Shown one piece after another: positions 62,944 to 64,000 of a stretch of DNA of 64,000 bases; position 1 is the stretch's first letter; every line of letters begins with the position of its first letter. The notes under the pieces were generated by a model that was not told where the DNA came from, searched no databases, and saw only the letters and a list, made by a program, of their open reading frames with translations. The translations under genes were made by a program, and so were the position numbers. The stretch comes from Veillonella sp. R32. GTDB lineage: Bacteria > Bacillota > Negativicutes > Veillonellales > Veillonellaceae. Where the stretch lies: positions 1 to 64,000 of the forward strand of contig NZ_NMZQ01000010.1 in the NCBI RefSeq assembly GCF_010093125.1, written 5' to 3'.

Positions 62944-64000
62944 CTACGTAAAACATTGACAATCTACAGCATACGCTTGTAGCTGCTTTGTATCAACAGT
63001 AGTACCTAGACCAGCACCAAAGGTGACGGGCATATACCCCTGTTGAAACTCAATCGGGGTGGTAATAATATCTCGTTCAAAATAACGACTCATGCTAGAC
63101 AAATCGCCTGCCATCCACGTATCACTTAAAGCAGCCAATTGTACATGCATATATTTTGAAACGCCACTTTCCACCATGCTCCCAATCCAGAAGCCAATAC
63201 CCTTCTCACGACAAAACGCTAAGCAACGGAGCGTTTCACGAAGCCCTCCTAAGCGTCCAACTTTAATATTGAGTAAATCGAGCCAGCCCGTTTCATACAT
63301 ACCTTGTAATTCCGCAAGGGACTGTACACTTTCATCAAAACAAATCGGCGTCTGAATCGCCGTACGCAAAGTCTTTGGCAAGGCCCCATACACGTCACAC
63401 CCCGTTTGTCCATTTGCGACTTGAAACGGTTCCTCTAAGGACTTCAAATTATAGGCATTTAAAGCGATTATATCTGATGCTTGTTCCAATGAAAAGCTCC
63501 CATTGGCATCACCGGCCAAGGTAATATGAGGAAAAGCGTCCCGTACGGCTTTCACCCGTGCTATGGCATCACGCGGAGATAGTTTCAATTTAATCCGCTC
63601 ACAGCCCGCCGCCACATAGGTAGCTACAGCCGTTAGCACTTCAGAGATGGGCATATCACCTAGGACAACGCCTGTTGCAATTTCGCTTTTTTTATGACCA
63701 GGTACTAATCTATCAATAGTAGATACCCCTTGTTCACCATAATAGGCATGAAGCAAAGCATTTTCAAGCCCTGCCCAGGCCATAGGATACTGTAGACGAC
63801 GACTATCTGTTAATAACTCATAACAAGCCCAAGGTCCGCTTAAGGTACTACCTATAAAGAACGGCAGCCACGCCGTCTGCAGTATTTTTTTACTTTCGCT
63901 CAACGTTTCTGCCGTATAAAAAGGATCCGTAAAGGCCACCACTTCGCCATAGCCAGTATAGCCCGTGGTGGTCGTCACTTCAATAATTAAACTCTCTCGT
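62944..64000 (-). CDS. menC: o-Succinylbenzoate synthase (5'-truncated by the window edge)
   Basis: The open frame continues past the right end of the window. The codons before the internal GTG at 63978 read RESLIIEVT, the usual MenC N-terminal strand, so the gene starts outside. It is an enolase-superfamily protein: KLKLS supplies the catalytic lysines, and GDANG, LEEPF and CFDESV supply the Asp, Glu and Asp metal ligands. It dehydrates SHCHC to o-succinylbenzoate in menaquinone synthesis. menI follows 42 bp downstream. Confidence 0.88.
   Translation of the reverse strand, partial: RESLIIEVTTTTGYTGYGEVVAFTDPFYTAETLSESKKILQTAWLPFFIGSTLSGPWACYELLTDSRRLQYPMAWAGLENALLHAYYGEQGVSTIDRLVPGHKKSEIATGVVLGDMPISEVLTAVATYVAAGCERIKLKLSPRDAIARVKAVRDAFPHITLAGDANGSFSLEQASDIIALNAYNLKSLEEPFQVANGQTGCDVYGALPKTLRTAIQTPICFDESVQSLAELQGMYETGWLDLLNIKVGRLGGLRETLRCLAFCREKGIGFWIGSMVESGVSKYMHVQLAALSDTWMAGDLSSMSRYFERDIITTPIEFQQGYMPVTFGAGLGTTVDTKQLQAYAVDCQCFT

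Overview
The window looks like chromosome of a diderm Firmicute of the class Negativicutes, most likely Veillonella or a close relative. The support is indirect. There is a porin with one N-terminal SLH domain followed by a beta-barrel (53324-54601), the outer-membrane architecture typical of Negativicutes. Base composition is low GC, ribosome-binding sites are strong AAGGAGG-type, and many envelope lipoproteins and secreted proteins are present. A catalase gene and a complete-looking galactose uptake and catabolism operon would be unusual for the common oral Veillonella, so a less typical species is likely. I see no IS element, prophage, CRISPR array or rRNA. Three tRNA genes (Pro, Gly, Arg) lie together at 60.0-60.4 kb. 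Most genes are on the minus strand.

Layout. 0.2-7 kb: an RND-type adaptor lipoprotein, a TPR lipoprotein and a large-subunit glutamate synthase. 7.3-13 kb: a MocR-type regulator whose gene abuts a YhaO/YhaN (SbcD/SbcC-like) DNA-repair pair. 13.3-21.9 kb: biotin genes (bioB; then a putative small membrane importer, bioW and bioF), separated by two DUF445 membrane proteins, a metallo-beta-lactamase-fold hydrolase and pta. A textbook BirA-type operator precedes the importer-bioW-bioF operon, while the bioB/MocR intergenic region holds five GTTAAC hexamers in a different arrangement. 21.8-30 kb: two paralogous calcineurin-like phosphoesterases flank a cyclophilin-like lipoprotein, two secreted alpha/beta hydrolases, an MFS exporter and a divergent LysR regulator. 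30.3-37.4 kb: galT-galK-ROK regulator-mglB-mglA-mglC. 37.8-38.9 kb: metQ under a SAM-I riboswitch. 39-42.3 kb: a cytoplasmic unknown, a secreted unknown and a cyclase-family hydrolase.

42.5-47.9 kb is a visibly AT-richer block of five genes without clear housekeeping function. It contains an operon of two membrane-anchored OB-fold proteins and a four-TM, coiled-coil, phospholipase-D-type protein; a large glycine-zipper membrane protein ending in a HEPN ribonuclease-like motif; and a tail-anchored helical protein. This is my best candidate for an undescribed system, possibly membrane-associated nucleic-acid defence. The function is inferred from domain content only.

48.3-64 kb: a secreted hydrolase; a LacI regulator, Nramp-fold transporter and DapA-family aldolase group with recognisable LacI-type operators; the SLH porin; catalase with two palindromic operator candidates; a YjiH-type membrane protein; two unknown proteins; the tRNAs; a VOC-family protein; a ClC-type channel; and menI-menC, with menC running off the right edge.

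A recurring feature is short, imperfect direct duplication abutting gene ends: 32-bp units at 61-250, 17-bp units at 1439-1510, 28-bp units over the start of the VOC gene, and a 37-bp copy of the menI 3' end. All functional statements come from reading the sequence; no database search was run.
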